From positions 1 to 64,000 of the forward strand of contig JAWQEG010002484.1 in the NCBI GenBank assembly GCA_033782935.1: a stretch of 64,000 nt of DNA, given 5' to 3'. Below the pieces are notes generated by a model. It did no database searches and was not told where the DNA came from. It was given only the letters and a program-made list of their open reading frames with translations. The position numbers and the translations under genes were made by a program. Shown here one piece after another: positions 1 to 13,699 of this stretch (the first letter of the stretch is position 1; each line of letters starts with the position of its first letter). The stretch is from Petrolisthes cinctipes. Taxonomy: Eukaryota > Arthropoda > Malacostraca > Decapoda > Porcellanidae.

Positions 1-720
1 GTCTGTTTCGACCCATTCCATGCCCATGTCTCCTTCCTTCTCTCTCTCTCTCTCTGTTTCGTTATTGGATTCTCTCCTCTCTCTCCTTCTATTTTGTTCC
101 TCACTCCCTTCGTTATTGGATTATCTTTTCCTCCTCCTTCTCTGACCCCCTTCCCTCTCTCTCGTTCCCCTAGTTTTTGGACTATCTTCTCTTCCCTCAT
201 CTCTTCCTCCTGCTCTTCCCTCTATTGCTCCTTCTCTTCTCCCTTTACATCCTCTTTTATCTTCCCACTTCCTTGGCTATTGAACTTTTCTTTTTCTCTC
301 CTCTTCCTTCCACCTTCCTTCCTTTTTCATTTCCCCTCTAACGCTTCGCCAAAACAACCTCTTGTCTTACTCCTGTTATCTTTAAGTTTCTTCTCTTCTC
401 CGTCCCTCGTCTTATGCCATTTTGATGTTTTATGCTACGACTACTCACTACACCACTGCCAGCTGTGTAATGATGTCATGTTTGTTATCATCGTGCGTTT
501 CAGTGGGTCGATTCCACAGTGGTATATTTTGTTTGTTAGCTTCCCAACCAACCACACTTGTAAGTCTTCATTAATTATTATTCAAAAGCTGAGTATCCAC
601 ATTCACAAAATCGATTAAACAGTTAGATATTGATGATCACTGCATAGTTTACTCACCAAATTCATTAAATAATTCAGCCATTTGATAGACCCCTTACCCT
701 TCTATACTGTACTGTACTTT
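1..720. repeat. Pyrimidine-rich low-complexity stretch
   Basis: The first ~420 bases are almost entirely C and T on the plus strand, with short CTCTCT runs. The open reading frame at 94-618 is a by-product of this composition: it is rich in Ser, Phe, Leu and Pro and has no domain. From ~420 to 720 the composition becomes ordinary and I see no gene. Confidence 0.7.
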
Positions 721-770
721 CACACTCAACCAACCAACCATCCATCCATCCAGCAGGAAACGTGGGAGGA

Positions 771-772
<2 letters not shown>

Positions 773-814
<42 letters not shown>

Positions 815-889
815 GACTTAGAGAGACAGGAGCAGCTTAAGAGATCAGATCAGCAGGTACCACAAGTAAACAACACTAAGCCGCCCAGC

Positions 890-930
<41 letters not shown>

Positions 931-1052
931 GGGATAAGCGTTCAAAGGTATGCTGGACAGGTGTATAGTAGATGATCAGGTGTGTGTGTGTGTGTGTGTG
1001 TGTAAGAAGTGGAAAAGTGAGCATATACAGGTGATGGGCAATACAAGTGTAC

Positions 1053-1086
<34 letters not shown>
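773..1086. repeat. Cluster of (CA)n, (GT)n, (GT)n and poly(A)
   Basis: Four simple repeats lie within about 310 bases: (CA)19 at 773-810, (GT)n at 892-928, (GT)n at 980-1003, and a 32-base A run at 1055-1086 followed by AAT and AAAT repeats. The unique spacers between them show no coding potential. Confidence 0.95.
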
Positions 1087-1088
<2 letters not shown>

Positions 1089-1396
1089 ATAATAATAATT
1101 AACAAATAAATAAATAATTGGTGACTACTTATTCCTCCAAACAGTATGTAACAAGGAACATAACTTCAGTATACATTCACAGCCTCCAGTTTGGATGACT
1201 CAGTGGCCTCCATTTCGCTGGTAACAAATATCTAACCACCAATCAATTGTGGCCAAACTGGAGCCAACTTAGCTCTCCAATCCACCTATGAAACACATCC
1301 CCTTTTTTCTTACGGGGGGGTTAATGTTTTCTGGCAGAGTTTGGGTGAAATAAATAAGCCTCCATTTCACCGACAACATCTTACCACCTTAATTAA

Positions 1397-1791
1397 GAGG
1401 AGATACTTTTGTTGGTGAATTGGAAGGTCTGTGATTTTTTCCTCCAAACTATACCAGGAAACAGAGGATTTTAAGGGGTTGCGGGAATAGGGGGACAGGC
1501 TTGAGGGGGGTGCCGTGGTTATTGGGTGGGTCGGGGGGGTTTTGGAGGGTGCGGGAGTAAGGGGGACAGGCTTGGGGGGAGGAGGGGGGGGTTAGTGGGG
1601 GTGCGGGAATAGGTTACAGGCTTTCTACCCCCCCCCCCCAAGCCTGTCCCCCTATTCCCGCACCCCCCCCCCAAGCCTGTCCCCTACTCCTGCACCCCCT
1701 TAATGTTACTAATAGGGGGACCTGTTTCGTGACATAGTTTGGAGTAATCAGAGAAAGACCTTCCAATTTACCCCAAAAAGAGAATCTCCCC
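1397..1791. mobile_element. TTAA-type foldback MITE with G-rich core
   Basis: The element is flanked on both sides by TTAATTAA (1389-1396 and 1792-1799). Its two arms are long imperfect inverted repeats of ~80 bases. Each reads inward as G(A/G)GGAGAT, then AATTGGAAGGTCT, then CTCCAAACTAT, then GAAACAG. The TTAA flanks suggest a piggyBac-type target preference, although no transposase is present. The centre (1470-1710) holds G-rich units on the left and their reverse complements on the right. Related copies occur elsewhere in the window. Confidence 0.75.
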
Positions 1792-2025
1792 TTAATTAAA
1801 CACGTACGTACTCGATCCCAAACTGTGTGTCGTCGTATTTCATAAGTTAAGAGGCAGGACCAGCCAGCAATACTTCCCTGACATTACCAAGTTGAAAACA
1901 ATCACCAGACTTTGGGTTTGGAACGACGTGACCGTGAGAGAAGAGGGTGGAAGTGGGGAAGTATAGGAAGGGGTAGGAGGAAGATTTTGGTAGGAAGGGG
2001 AGCGGAGGAGGGGTAGAAGGAGGAT

Positions 2026-2028
<3 letters not shown>

Positions 2029-2118
<90 letters not shown>

Positions 2119-2123
2119 AATAG

Positions 2124-2194
<71 letters not shown>
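2029..2194. repeat. Compound microsatellite (GA)40-G10-(CT)n-(GT)n
   Basis: About 80 bases of GA are followed by a G run, a short non-repeat spacer, about 18 bases of CT and about 52 bases of GT. The GA and CT parts can pair, or form triplex DNA. The three overlapping minus-strand reading frames here are translated simple sequence. Confidence 0.95.
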
Positions 2195-2196
<2 letters not shown>

Positions 2197-2514
2197 AAGG
2201 AGATGAAATGGAGTGCAAGAAGTAAAGGGAAAAGCTGTGGCAAGAAATAGGGGAAGGAAGGGAGGAAAGGAAATAGAAAGTGAAGAATTGATAACTAATA
2301 GAATGGAGAAAGGACAAGTGAAAGAGGGGGAAAAGCAAGAAGGGAATGAATAAAGGAAATGAAGAAACAGCATAAGGATTTTGAAGAACAACGAGTGAGG
2401 AAAGGATGGAAAGCAAGAAGCAAGCTGCAGGAGGAGGAAAATTGTTGGGGTGGAGAGGAGGAGTTGCAGGAGACAAGTAGAACAGTCACGATGCACTCTT
2501 TCCACTCTTTCTTA

Positions 2515-2515
<1 letters not shown>

Positions 2516-2562
<47 letters not shown>
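2516..2562. repeat. (TG)n microsatellite
   Basis: Roughly 23 TG units. A shorter GT run lies downstream near 2643-2658. Confidence 0.95.
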
Positions 2563-2564
<2 letters not shown>

Positions 2565-2659
2565 CCGGCCACAATTCAGCCTTCAACAGCCAGCTTGCGG
2601 ATGTGTCTTCGAAGGCTGACAAAGACCTATATATTAGACGACGTGTGTGTGTGTGTGTA

Positions 2660-4090
2660 ATCTTGCGTTGCCTTGAGTTGTGTACACAAATTTGTGTCTT
2701 ACTTGCAAGTTCTTATACTGTTTTGCAGTGCATGCAAATTCGCCACGAAACGTAAAAGCCTCTTGCATCAGACTGCAAGAATTCTACAGGGTTTACAGTG
2801 CAGTAAATTGGCAAATGTGTCCTATTTGGGGGAACTGTGTATAGATCAATGTACATTACGTACAATCTTGCCATGTGGAAGTGAGGATAATATACACCTG
2901 TATAAAATTAATATGTTGCAGGAATATTACACGGGGTTATCATCATCATCATTGGGGGGACATATGCCTGACAGCTATCCAAGATATCAATGTTCAATGT
3001 TCTCTCCACATGTATGAACAGACTGAACATCCTCACGCAACATATTTTCAAGATCATGGATCCTGATCTAAGTCTAAGACACCGACAGACCCACCGACTT
3101 CGCCTCCTTGTGTAGTGCTTCCAGAGTTTATACAAGAACCTCCAGTGTCTCAGTAAGGATCACTGCATCATTTGCAAAGTCAAGGTCTGACAACCTATAA
3201 TCTTTAATTGTTGATTCACAGGAGTTACGGTTCACAGCCCGACCAAGAACCCAGTCCATATAAACATTGAAAAGTCGAGGGGCAAAGACACACCTCTGCT
3301 AACAAGGAACTGGAAATCAGCAAGCGATTCGATTACCATTTGGTGAAATTGGAGAACTCCGGATACCTTTAAACCATACCAGAGAATAGACTAATGTGAT
3401 AAGATAACCGTTTTGTTGCACTGTTTGGATGGCTACGTAGATTCCAGTTCGCTCACAAGAGGTTACCTCCTTATGACACAACACGTGGTGAATCAGCGCG
3501 CCAGGGTGCACGTGGTAAGCAGGCGTGCGTGCATATTGTGCGTACGTGTGTGAAAGTGACGAAGGGAAGGGATGGAGGAACTGGAGGTTGGAGGATCGGA
3601 AGACACAATTTAAATAGGAAAAGGGGAAGGAGGATGGAATGGGAATAAGAGAATTAAGAAATGGGAAATGTGGAGGGAGGGGGAGAAGGAGTAATGAAGA
3701 TGAAGAAGAATAACGTAGAAAGATGAGGAGGGGATGGAGAAGGGAAGGAAGAGATAAGGGGATAAGGAATAAGAAGGTGGAAGGGGGATGTTTAGGAAGG
3801 AGGGGAAGGAAGGTATCAGGAAAATAATAGCAAAATAAAAAACAAGTGGAATAGAAAAAAAAAAAAAAAATAGGGACACACGTGCACCGGAACTAGCCTA
3901 CTATAATTTACTACTACTACTACTACTACTTTGTCGGTCAAGGCTAGTAGTAAAGGCTATAGTGTACCATATACGGAAGACATATATATGGTACTGTACT
4001 ATAACTTTACGGTAGAAGTGTAGTGAAAAGATGATGTTTGAATGTGTTAGTTGTATGGATGTGTGTAGGAAAGGCGGTGACGTGAACTGA
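2660..4090. other. Intergenic stretch without recognisable gene
   Basis: Ordinary composition to about 3550, then purine-rich (A/G) sequence to about 3860 ending in an A run. Short reading frames occur on both strands, but none has a recognisable domain or supporting splice signals. Confidence 0.5.
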
Positions 4091-4097
4091 GGGGTTA

Positions 4098-4261
4098 TGG
4101 GGGAAGTTTTGTGTTGGTAAATCTGGAGCAACTGAATCCTCCAAACTACTCCAAGCAACAGAACACCATACATTATTTTTGCTCTTCTGCATGGTCCTGT
4201 TTCCTAGCATACTTTAGAGGAATCAAGGCACTCCAATGTACCAAAAAAAGAATTACCACCT
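4098..4261. mobile_element. TTAA-type foldback MITE copy
   Basis: The left arm begins GGGGAAGTTTTGTGTTGG and contains CTCCAAACTACTCCAAG. The right arm contains CCTGTTTCCTAGCATACTTTAG and ends in ACCACCTT. The arms are diverged inverted repeats of each other. They closely match the copies at 12.07 kb and 16.99 kb, the latter in inverse orientation. Confidence 0.65.
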
Positions 4262-4651
4262 TGAAAGAAAGAAGAGTTGGGAAAAAAAAGAGGAGTGAGA
4301 AAATAATGAAGGAATAAGCACCATAGGAATGAATAATAAATGAAGTAGTATGGGAATATATAATGAAGGAGGGAGGGAGTAACGGAGTGAAAGAAAGGAA
4401 GGAGTAAGGAGAACAGTCTGTACCAGGGGAGTAAGGGAGTGTTACTGAAGGAGTGAGGGAGTAATGGAGTAGTTAGTTAGTTAACCTAGGGAGCAAGAAT
4501 GGGTTGAGACGTAAGTGTAAACAAGATAAAGAGAGGTACAAATCAAAGATATACATACATACATACATACATACTTGGATAGTGAATGGATAAATGGTCG
4601 GGTTGTGAGAAAAAAACTCCTGCTACCGTATTTTTACTCCACGAATTCAGC

Positions 4652-4653
4652 CA

Positions 4654-4710
<57 letters not shown>
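4652..4710. repeat. (CA)10(GA)20 compound microsatellite
   Basis: A CA run at 4652-4671 changes directly into a GA run to 4710. The same CA-to-GA junction recurs at 6311-6456. Confidence 0.95.
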
Positions 4711-4712
<2 letters not shown>

Positions 4713-4811
4713 GAAGTTAGTGGTATGGTGTGCAAGAGTTAATGGTTGTTGGTCCATCTGTAGACTACTGTACAGCACACCAGGTGAGGGTGGAGGTAAT
4801 GGAGAGAACGG

Positions 4812-5330
4812 GACTGGATTGCAGGAGAGAGGAGGAGGAGGAAGTGGACTGGAGAGGAGATGGACTGGAGAGAAGAAGGAGGAAGAGGTGGATTGGAGAG
4901 GAGAGGAGGTGGATTGGAGAGAAGAGAAGGAGGTGATGGTGGACTGGAGAGGAGAGGAGGAGGTTGACTGGAGAGAAGAGGAGGAAGAGGTGGATTGGAG
5001 AGGAGAGGAGGTGAACTGGAGAGGAGAGAAGGAGGAGGTGAACTGGAGAGGAGAGAAGGAGGAGGTGAACTGGAGAGAAGAGAAGGAAGAGGTGGATTGG
5101 AGGAGAGGAGGTGGACTGGAGAGGAGAGAAGGAGGTGGTGGACTGGAGAGAAGAGGAGGAAGAGGTGGATTGGAGAGGAGAGGAGGTGGACTGGAGAGGA
5201 GAGAAGGAGGTGGTGGACTGGAGAGGAGAGAAGGAGGTGGTGGACTGGAGAGGAGAGAAGGAGGTGGTGGACTGGAGAGAAGAGGAGGAAGAGGTGGATT
5301 GGAGAGAAGAGGAGGTGGAGGTAGAACGAA
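4812..5330. repeat. Purine-rich minisatellite, ~24-bp unit
   Basis: About 20 tandem units of the form GGTGGACTGGAGAGGAGAGA plus a few bases, varying in length (GAGGAA, GAAGGA insertions). They are read in several frames as repeated WRGEE or LERRGGG peptides. Because every frame is open in such DNA, the long reading frames on both strands are artefacts. Confidence 0.9.
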
Positions 5331-7025
<1,695 letters not shown>

Positions 7026-7079
7026 GATCAGCTCAGGTATAAATCAAAATAACACCACAACACTGCCTGGATCTGCCCC

Positions 7080-7610
7080 CACCTGTCGCTAGGGGTCTCT
7101 GACGGGGGGCTAGGGGGGTCTGAGAGAAGGCTAGGGGGCTATGAGGGGGCGTCTGAAGGGGCTATGGACTTGTGAGGTGGGATAGGGGGATTTAAGAGGG
7201 TGTAGGGGTCGTGAGGGGGAACTATGGAGATGTAATAGGATTTGGAGGAATCGAGGGAGGGGCCAGGGGGCTTTGAGGGATGGGTTAGAGGGCTTTGAGG
7301 GAGGGGCCAGAGGGGGCTTTGAGGGAGGGGCCAGGGGAGGCTTTGAGGGAGGGGCCAGAAGGGGGCTTTGAGGGAGGGTCCAGGGGGCTTCGAGGGATGT
7401 GAGGGAGGGGTTAGGAGGCTATGAGGGGGGCTAAGGAGAAATGAGAGGGGGCTAGGAAAATTTGAGAGGGCGAGAGGGACGTGAGAGGACTAAGGATTTG
7501 TGAGAGGGGTGCTAGAGAGATATGAGGAGGCTAGGGAAATATGAGAGGGGGCTAGGGGCTCTGACAGGGCTATGGGGTCTTAAGGGGCTAAGGGACTCTG
7601 ACTGAACGAT
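7080..7610. repeat. G-rich minisatellite, GAGGGAGGGGCCAGGGGGCT-like unit
   Basis: Irregular tandem units built from GGGGGCT, TTTGAGGGAGGGG and CCAGGGGG. The most regular part (7255-7400) has four or five units of about 26-30 bases. Multiple G runs make it a G-quadruplex candidate. Confidence 0.8.
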
Positions 7611-7789
7611 GAAGTAAAGTAGGGGTAGGTAAAGAAAGAGGGGGAAAGGGGATTGGATGTATGGGTAAATAGAGGTAGGAAAAGGGAGAATAGAAAGGAA
7701 AAGAAAATTGGAATGGGAAGGAAAAGAAGGAAATTGGGAGTGATATTGGTGGGGAAAATAGAGTGGGAAATCACAAAAGGGGAGAGTGG

Positions 7790-8245
7790 AGGTTATTGGT
7801 GGGGAAGGTAGAGTTTTTAAGTGAGTGGTGGTGGGAGGGAAGATGTTGGGGTGCAATAGGGATTTTCGATGTTGGAAAAAGTTTGGAGGAGGAGAGGAGG
7901 ATTTTTTCCAGGTTGATAGTGAGTGGTGGGGAGGAGGAGAGAGGGGATGGGGTTTAAGGCTGGTAGTGAGTGGTGAAGAGAGGGGATGAGGTTTTTCAAG
8001 GTTGGCAGTGAGTGGTGGGGAAGAGAGGGGATAAGGTTTTTCAAGGTTGGCAGTGAGTGGCAGTGAGTTGTGGGGAAGAGAGAAGAGAGAGGGGATGAGG
8101 TTCAACGTTGGCAGTGAGTGGTGGAGAAGAGAGTGGATAAGGTTTTTCAAGGTTGGCAGTGAGTGGTGAAGAGAGGGGATAAGGTTTTTCAAGATTGGCA
8201 GTGAGTAGATGGGGTTTTCAAGGTTGGCAGTGAGTGGCAGTGAGT
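7790..8245. repeat. Minisatellite, ~40-bp unit with GGCAGTGAGTGGTGGGGA
   Basis: About eight to ten units of the form AGAGGGGATAAGGTTTTTCA, AGGTTGGCAGTGAGTGG, with spacer variation. Later units (7960-8245) are more alike than earlier ones, as expected for an array expanding at one end. Confidence 0.85.
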
Positions 8246-8386
8246 GGTAGTGGGGGGCAGGGGGGGGGGTGAAGCTGGTGAGGTGTGAGGGTTTATGGTG
8301 CGTGACTGAACGATGGAGGTGGTGGTTTATGTTGTGGTCTGGTTGGTGGTTTACGTCGGGGGCTGAGACTGATCCTAGACCCTCGA

Positions 8387-8752
8387 TCCCTTGTTATGGT
8401 CTAGGATAATATTTTTTTTTTCTGCCTCAACCTCCTCCCTCAAGACTTCTACTACTACTACTACAACTACTACTGACTATTTGTTTCTTCCTCTCTATCC
8501 CTTGTTATGGTCTACGATAATATTTTTTTTTTCTGCCTCAACTTCCTCCCTCAAGACTTCTACTACTACTACTGCTACTACTACTACTGCTACTACTACT
8601 ACTACCACCACCACCACCACCACCACCACCTCTACAACTACTACTGACTATTTGTTTTTTTCTCTCTATCCTTTGTTATAGTCTAGAATATACATACATA
8701 CATATTTTTTTCTGCCTCAACTTCCTCCCTCAAGACATTTTTACCACGACTT

Positions 8753-8798
<46 letters not shown>

Positions 8799-8820
8799 TA
8801 CTACTACTACTATTACTGGT
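8387..8820. repeat. Three tandem copies of ~110-170 bp containing (TAC)n
   Basis: Copies begin at about 8387, 8498 and 8669. Each reads TCCCTTGTTATGGTCTA, then a T run, then CTGCCTCAACTTCCTCCCTC, then a TAC/CTA trinucleotide tract of variable length (longest about 8755-8815). The second also has a CCA tract. Most of the length difference lies in the trinucleotide part. Confidence 0.85.
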
Positions 8821-9678
8821 TATTTCATCTTCTTCTTCAACTCTATCTCCTTCTTCGGCTAATCTTCTTTCGACTTATCATTCTCTTCCTCCAGCCAATC
8901 TTCTTATTTCTTCCTCTTCCTCCACCACCACCACCTTCTTCTGCCAATATTTTTGTTTCTCCTCATCCTTCTCTTCTTCATTCTTCGGCCGAACCTCCTC
9001 TCTTCATTTTACTTCAGTTAATCTTCTACTTCCTCTTCTTCTTACACATTACTAAAACTACTTCCCCCCCTCTTTCTTCGGTCAATCCTCCTCTTTTCCT
9101 CTTCCAATTTTTGTTTCTACTCCCTCTTCTTCTTCTTACGACAACTAGCCTCTTTAGCCTCTTCTTCTCTTCCTCCTCTTCCCACTAAAACTTCATCTTG
9201 TCCTAATCCTCCTCCACTTAAAACTCCTCCATTTTTCTACTCATCCTGATCCTGCCACCTTATTCCCCCCCCCCCTTTTCTTCCATAGTGAAATGTCTTC
9301 ATCTTTTCATCTCCCCTTTCTCCCCACAAATTATATCTTCTTAAATCAGCCACTCTTTTTACCTCTTGCTCCTCACTTTCTTTTTTTTTTCCTCCACACT
9401 TCTCCATACATCTTCATTTTATTCCTTTAGTGCTCATCTCCTCGCATTCTTTTCCTTTCCTGGCAACCTATAAGACTATTGAATCTATATAGGGGCTACC
9501 GTACCTATTTATCTATAGTTTTCCCTCATTCATCTTATAATTTTTTCTCTCCACACACTTCCCATTACAAAACTTGAAACTCCCTCCTTCTTCTCCTAGA
9601 CCGCCTCCTCTCATCCCAACTGTTCTTTCCTATTCCCGTCTCCAAACTACTCCCCCTCCCCTCCCCTCTCCCAGCTCA

Positions 9679-9748
<70 letters not shown>

Positions 9749-9860
9749 ACCTCCCATCCCATACTCCATTCTCCAAACTCCTCTTCATTTCCTCTCCCTC
9801 TCTCCTTTTCCCCTGCCTTAACCCCCCCCCTACCCCCCCCCACACTTTCACGGTCTTTCC
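8821..9860. repeat. Polypyrimidine region with (CT)n
   Basis: Mostly C and T on the plus strand, rich in CTTCTT and CCTCCT, with a (CT)n run near 9683-9747 and C runs near 9819-9840. Its strand polarity is opposite to the 4.8-7.0 kb tract. No gene is seen. Confidence 0.85.
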
Positions 9861-10808
9861 ACTGGTCAGGGTCCGGGATTACAGAAGGGGGAAGGGGGGG
9901 GGGGGATTACAAACGGGGGGGATTTCGGACCGGGGTACAAGCTGACTTATTTCTAAAGCTGAGGGAGAGACTGATTTATACACGACATAAATATCATTAT
10001 TCACTCAACTGAAATAAATAAACAACAAATATATAAGTTCCAAGGCAGCCCACAAACCTGTGAACTAAATCTGGACAGGTAACTATAACATACATAACAT
10101 AACATACATCCCGTATATCCGATATATTATATGCTGTGACAAATGTTTTTTTTTATATAAATATACAATATATCACTAAAATAACTACCGGTACTACAAA
10201 ACTATTTATATGCAAATTACATACATTATTTCTAAGGTTTTAAAATATTTACAGTTTATACAAATGATTATGAAGGAAAGTAAATACGGACATGAAACTA
10301 ACTTTTAATAACACATTTTTGACGAAGACTGTGCAGCTGTGTGTAATGAATACGTAACACATTAATGTAGGCTGTCGCAACATACGGCAAATGAAGAAGA
10401 GTGTAATCTATAGTATAGTTGCATAGCCTACTCATATAGCCTACACGTCAATCGAACCTAATTATAAAAAATATGGATGACTTTTCTACTAACCAATCGT
10501 CACTTCTACATGGGACACTCTTATTCGGAAAGTTCAATAGTTGTATCACTCTTGAAAAATACAGCGTACCGGCAATATTACAGGATTGACGCATGTTTGC
10601 AATATCCTCAACGAATGTGTAATATTGTAACGCCTTCATTGCAAGTAAGGGACCAAGTGATGTAGTCAGAAAATTGGAGTTATGCGAGTCCTTCAAATAT
10701 TGCCATGATACACCACCTATATGGAAGGAGTTTGTTTCATGGCGTGGTCAGGAGGAATCACAGAAGCCTCCATCCAGTTTTCATACAGGATCACAGGGGC
10801 CTTAATTA

Positions 10809-10810
<2 letters not shown>

Positions 10811-10853
<43 letters not shown>
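10811..10853. repeat. Poly(T) run of 43 bases
   Basis: Preceded by GGCCTTAATTAAG. It lies between two half-elements of the TTAA foldback family (about 10710-10800 and 10855-10965), so it may mark the junction of a broken copy. Confidence 0.9.
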
Positions 10854-10854
<1 letters not shown>

Positions 10855-11164
10855 TTAAATTGGAGTGCCATGATTCATCCAAAGTATGCCAGGAAACAGG
10901 ACCAGAAGAACAAAAATAATGATGAATCGGTTGCTCCAGATTCCACCTGAAGGAACTGTAGGAACCCCTCGGTGTCACTAAGAGTCTCGTTATGGTTCAC
11001 TTCCTTCCCTCTGAGGTTCTGGGGGTTACGTGCCCCCCAGGAGTCGCCCCAAGCTGAGACACACACACACACTCGTAAACCTGGACACTTGAGGGGAAAC
11101 CGTAAAATATGTGCTGCTCCTTCCTTAGCACATGGACCTTGGTGGTGGCTTTACTTCACACACT

Positions 11165-11171
11165 CTTCCTT

Positions 11172-11207
<36 letters not shown>
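11165..11207. repeat. (CT)n microsatellite
   Basis: A CT run of about 35 bases in otherwise ordinary intergenic sequence. Confidence 0.9.
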
Positions 11208-11210
<3 letters not shown>

Positions 11211-12068
11211 GTCCGTAATTGTGCCTTTACTTCACACGCTTTTCCTTAACTTTCCTTACCAACGCAGCTTCATACTAACGAGAACTAACTGCCATATACC
11301 TTGCGACTACTCTTATAAATGTATTTGCTCTTAATAGGAAAACAAAAAATATATTCATGTGGAACTGAAGAAAGATGCAAAGGTTGTATCAATTAGTGGT
11401 GGACTATCTCTTCTGGGGATCTGGGGAGTATACTGACTTCTCAAACTATGGCAGGAAACAAACAGACACCTCCAGTATAAAACTTAGAGGAACACATGAC
11501 TATAGTGACACTTAATAAATGTACAGCAACACACTCCAATAACCACGTACCGATACATTCCTTCCATCGTGCAAATAAATCAGTATCATATCAAAATATT
11601 AGAATCACACAACACCTTACGTCAACTCAACCCCCTCAATTAATATCATTATGAGGTGCTGCTGCAAAATCATACACGTGTTGTTCTTTATTACCAAGAT
11701 ATTTACTACGGTGGAAGGAAAGTGTTGGTGGTTATTCTGTGGTCTAGTTTGCATGGATGAATTAGCAACCTACAATTTGCAAAACCTCTAAATACACTCA
11801 CACACACACACACACAAACAAATTATTCCCCCCACACGTGTTAGGATAAAAAGCCAAAAAATTGAACGCGACTATGAACACGACCATATATAAGAAACAG
11901 CTGCAGAAGATCCCCGAGCAATGACCCCCGCCGCGTGAGATAAATATAAAGGCAGTGTTAATTAAGTTGGTGTAAAGGGAAGGAATGAGTGAGTGACCAG
12001 GCAGGCGCTTTGTCACCCACTAAGATGATTCTTCACCACCACTGTATGTATATTATTGTCACTTTTAA

Positions 12069-12222
12069 GGGGGAAGTTTTGTGTTGCATGGTAAATCTGG
12101 AGCAACTGAATCCTCCAAACTATTCCAAGCAATAGGACACCATTATTATTTTAGTTAATCTGGTCCTGTTTCCTGGCATACTTAGGAGGAATCAAGACGC
12201 TCTAATGTACTACAACTAGGAT
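12069..12222. mobile_element. TTAA-type foldback MITE copy
   Basis: A TTAA lies at 12065-12068, followed by GGGGGAAGTTTTGTGTTG. The left arm holds CTCCAAACTATTCCAAGCAA and the right arm CCTGTTTCCTGGCATACTTA. The right terminus is decayed. It matches the 4.1 kb copy closely. Confidence 0.65.
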
Positions 12223-12453
12223 ATACAGATTCACTCTCAAACCTTACAACCACCTACACACTCTAACCTTCCGGTGATACGTACTGTACTATCAAAGACA
12301 AAAGTCGTGTCGTTAAATTTGGTGGAACAATAAGTACTTTAAATTTTCCAGTGAGTATAGAGAAGACCCTGGATATTCCCAATAAACACATAAGAGTAAT
12401 TTTTTTTTTTATTGGGTGATATTCATTTGGATATATATTAATTCACAATCAAA

Positions 12454-12588
12454 GGGGAAGTGTGTTGTTGGTGAATTAGGTCACTGACTCCTCCAAACTA
12501 CATCACACAGCTGACTCCTATTGCCTCCATGCGGGCGGTTTGGAGGAATCAGTAGCATTCCAGATACACCCACAACATACTACCCCCG
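12454..12588. mobile_element. TTAA-type foldback MITE copy, short form
   Basis: The left end reads GGGGAAGTGTGTTGTTGG. The right end reads CAACATACTACCCCCG followed by TTAA at 12589-12592. The middle has CTCCTCCAAACTACATC and its inverse GGTTTGGAGGAATCAG. This is a compact copy of about 135 bases. Confidence 0.65.
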
Positions 12589-13206
12589 TTAAAGATAGAA
12601 AAATTATAAAAAAAAAAAAAAAAAAAAAACATACTTAAAGGCTCTGATTTGAATTTGAGTGTCAAGGTCGTCTTTTGTCACTGTATTTTCACAAACTCCA
12701 GACGATATTTACGTCAGAGTACAACTACTACAGACACTGTCAAAGTTTTGAGTCTATCTTGCCTCAGGTAAATTATTTCCTAAACAGTCACCTTTTAACT
12801 GGTACCGGTACACCTTGCTTACGGTAACTAACCATCGATATATATATATATACAGTTTTACTCATTCGAAAGGAAACCACAGTCACTCACTATGGTCACA
12901 GGGATACGGCTGCTCTCATTTCGGTAAATTAGAGAGAGGGCTGCTAAGACTTCCACACTACCGTACGTTACACAACACTTTCCAACTCGCATATATATAT
13001 TGAAGTACAGTAGTGTTTGTTTCCTGCCATAGTTTAGGGGCATGGAGCTATATACTACCTCCATGTTTAGGGGTATCAGCAGCCTTTCAACTCTGATCAC
13101 AAATGATAACTCCCTTTAAAATGCGAGAGCAATAACAAACCTCCTCCTTGAATCTCTCCTTTCTTTCTAATCAACAACCATGACCCTTATTTTCTTCTCT
13201 TTCCTC

Positions 13207-13263
<57 letters not shown>
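13207..13263. repeat. (TC)n microsatellite
   Basis: Roughly 28 TC units. It lies immediately before another TTAA foldback copy. Confidence 0.95.
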
Positions 13264-13265
<2 letters not shown>

Positions 13266-13291
13266 TACACTAACTCCACAAGATTTCTTAA

Positions 13292-13430
13292 GGATTTACG
13301 ACTGAAGCTGCGTTACTGATTTCTCCAAACTTTGCCACAAAACATCACCGAGCGTGAGGTTTTTAGTTTCCACGAGTACCGGTAATTTAAAACTACCACC
13401 AACCTCCAATTCGCAGATATTTCATTCCCT
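13292..13430. mobile_element. TTAA-type foldback MITE copy, degraded
   Basis: Flanked by TTAA at 13288-13291 and TTAATTAA from 13431. It contains TTTCTCCAAACTTTGCCAC and ends ACCTCCAATTCGCAGATATT before the right flank. The inner right arm is hard to recognise. Confidence 0.5.
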
Positions 13431-13699
13431 TTAATTAAACACATCCACCCACGAGAAATACAACATGTACTGTGTTGAACATAATATTATACAGGTATAT
13501 ATTTTTAGTTTCTATCATATGTCGCATATATTTTCTCTTTCATTTCATTACTTACTGCTTCCAACTCCCTCTCTTCCACCTTGTCCCATCTAACGCGCCT
13601 TGCAATGAACTTATTTTACAGCCTCTCCATAAACTCTTCTCCCTACACTTCCTTCTCCAACCAATTTTCGTCCACCCCAACATTTCCACCTGACCGTTC

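Noticed and set aside
7512..8192. A 226-residue minus-strand frame
   Set aside because: It follows the ~40-bp minisatellite unit and repeats the same peptide. No start context or domain.
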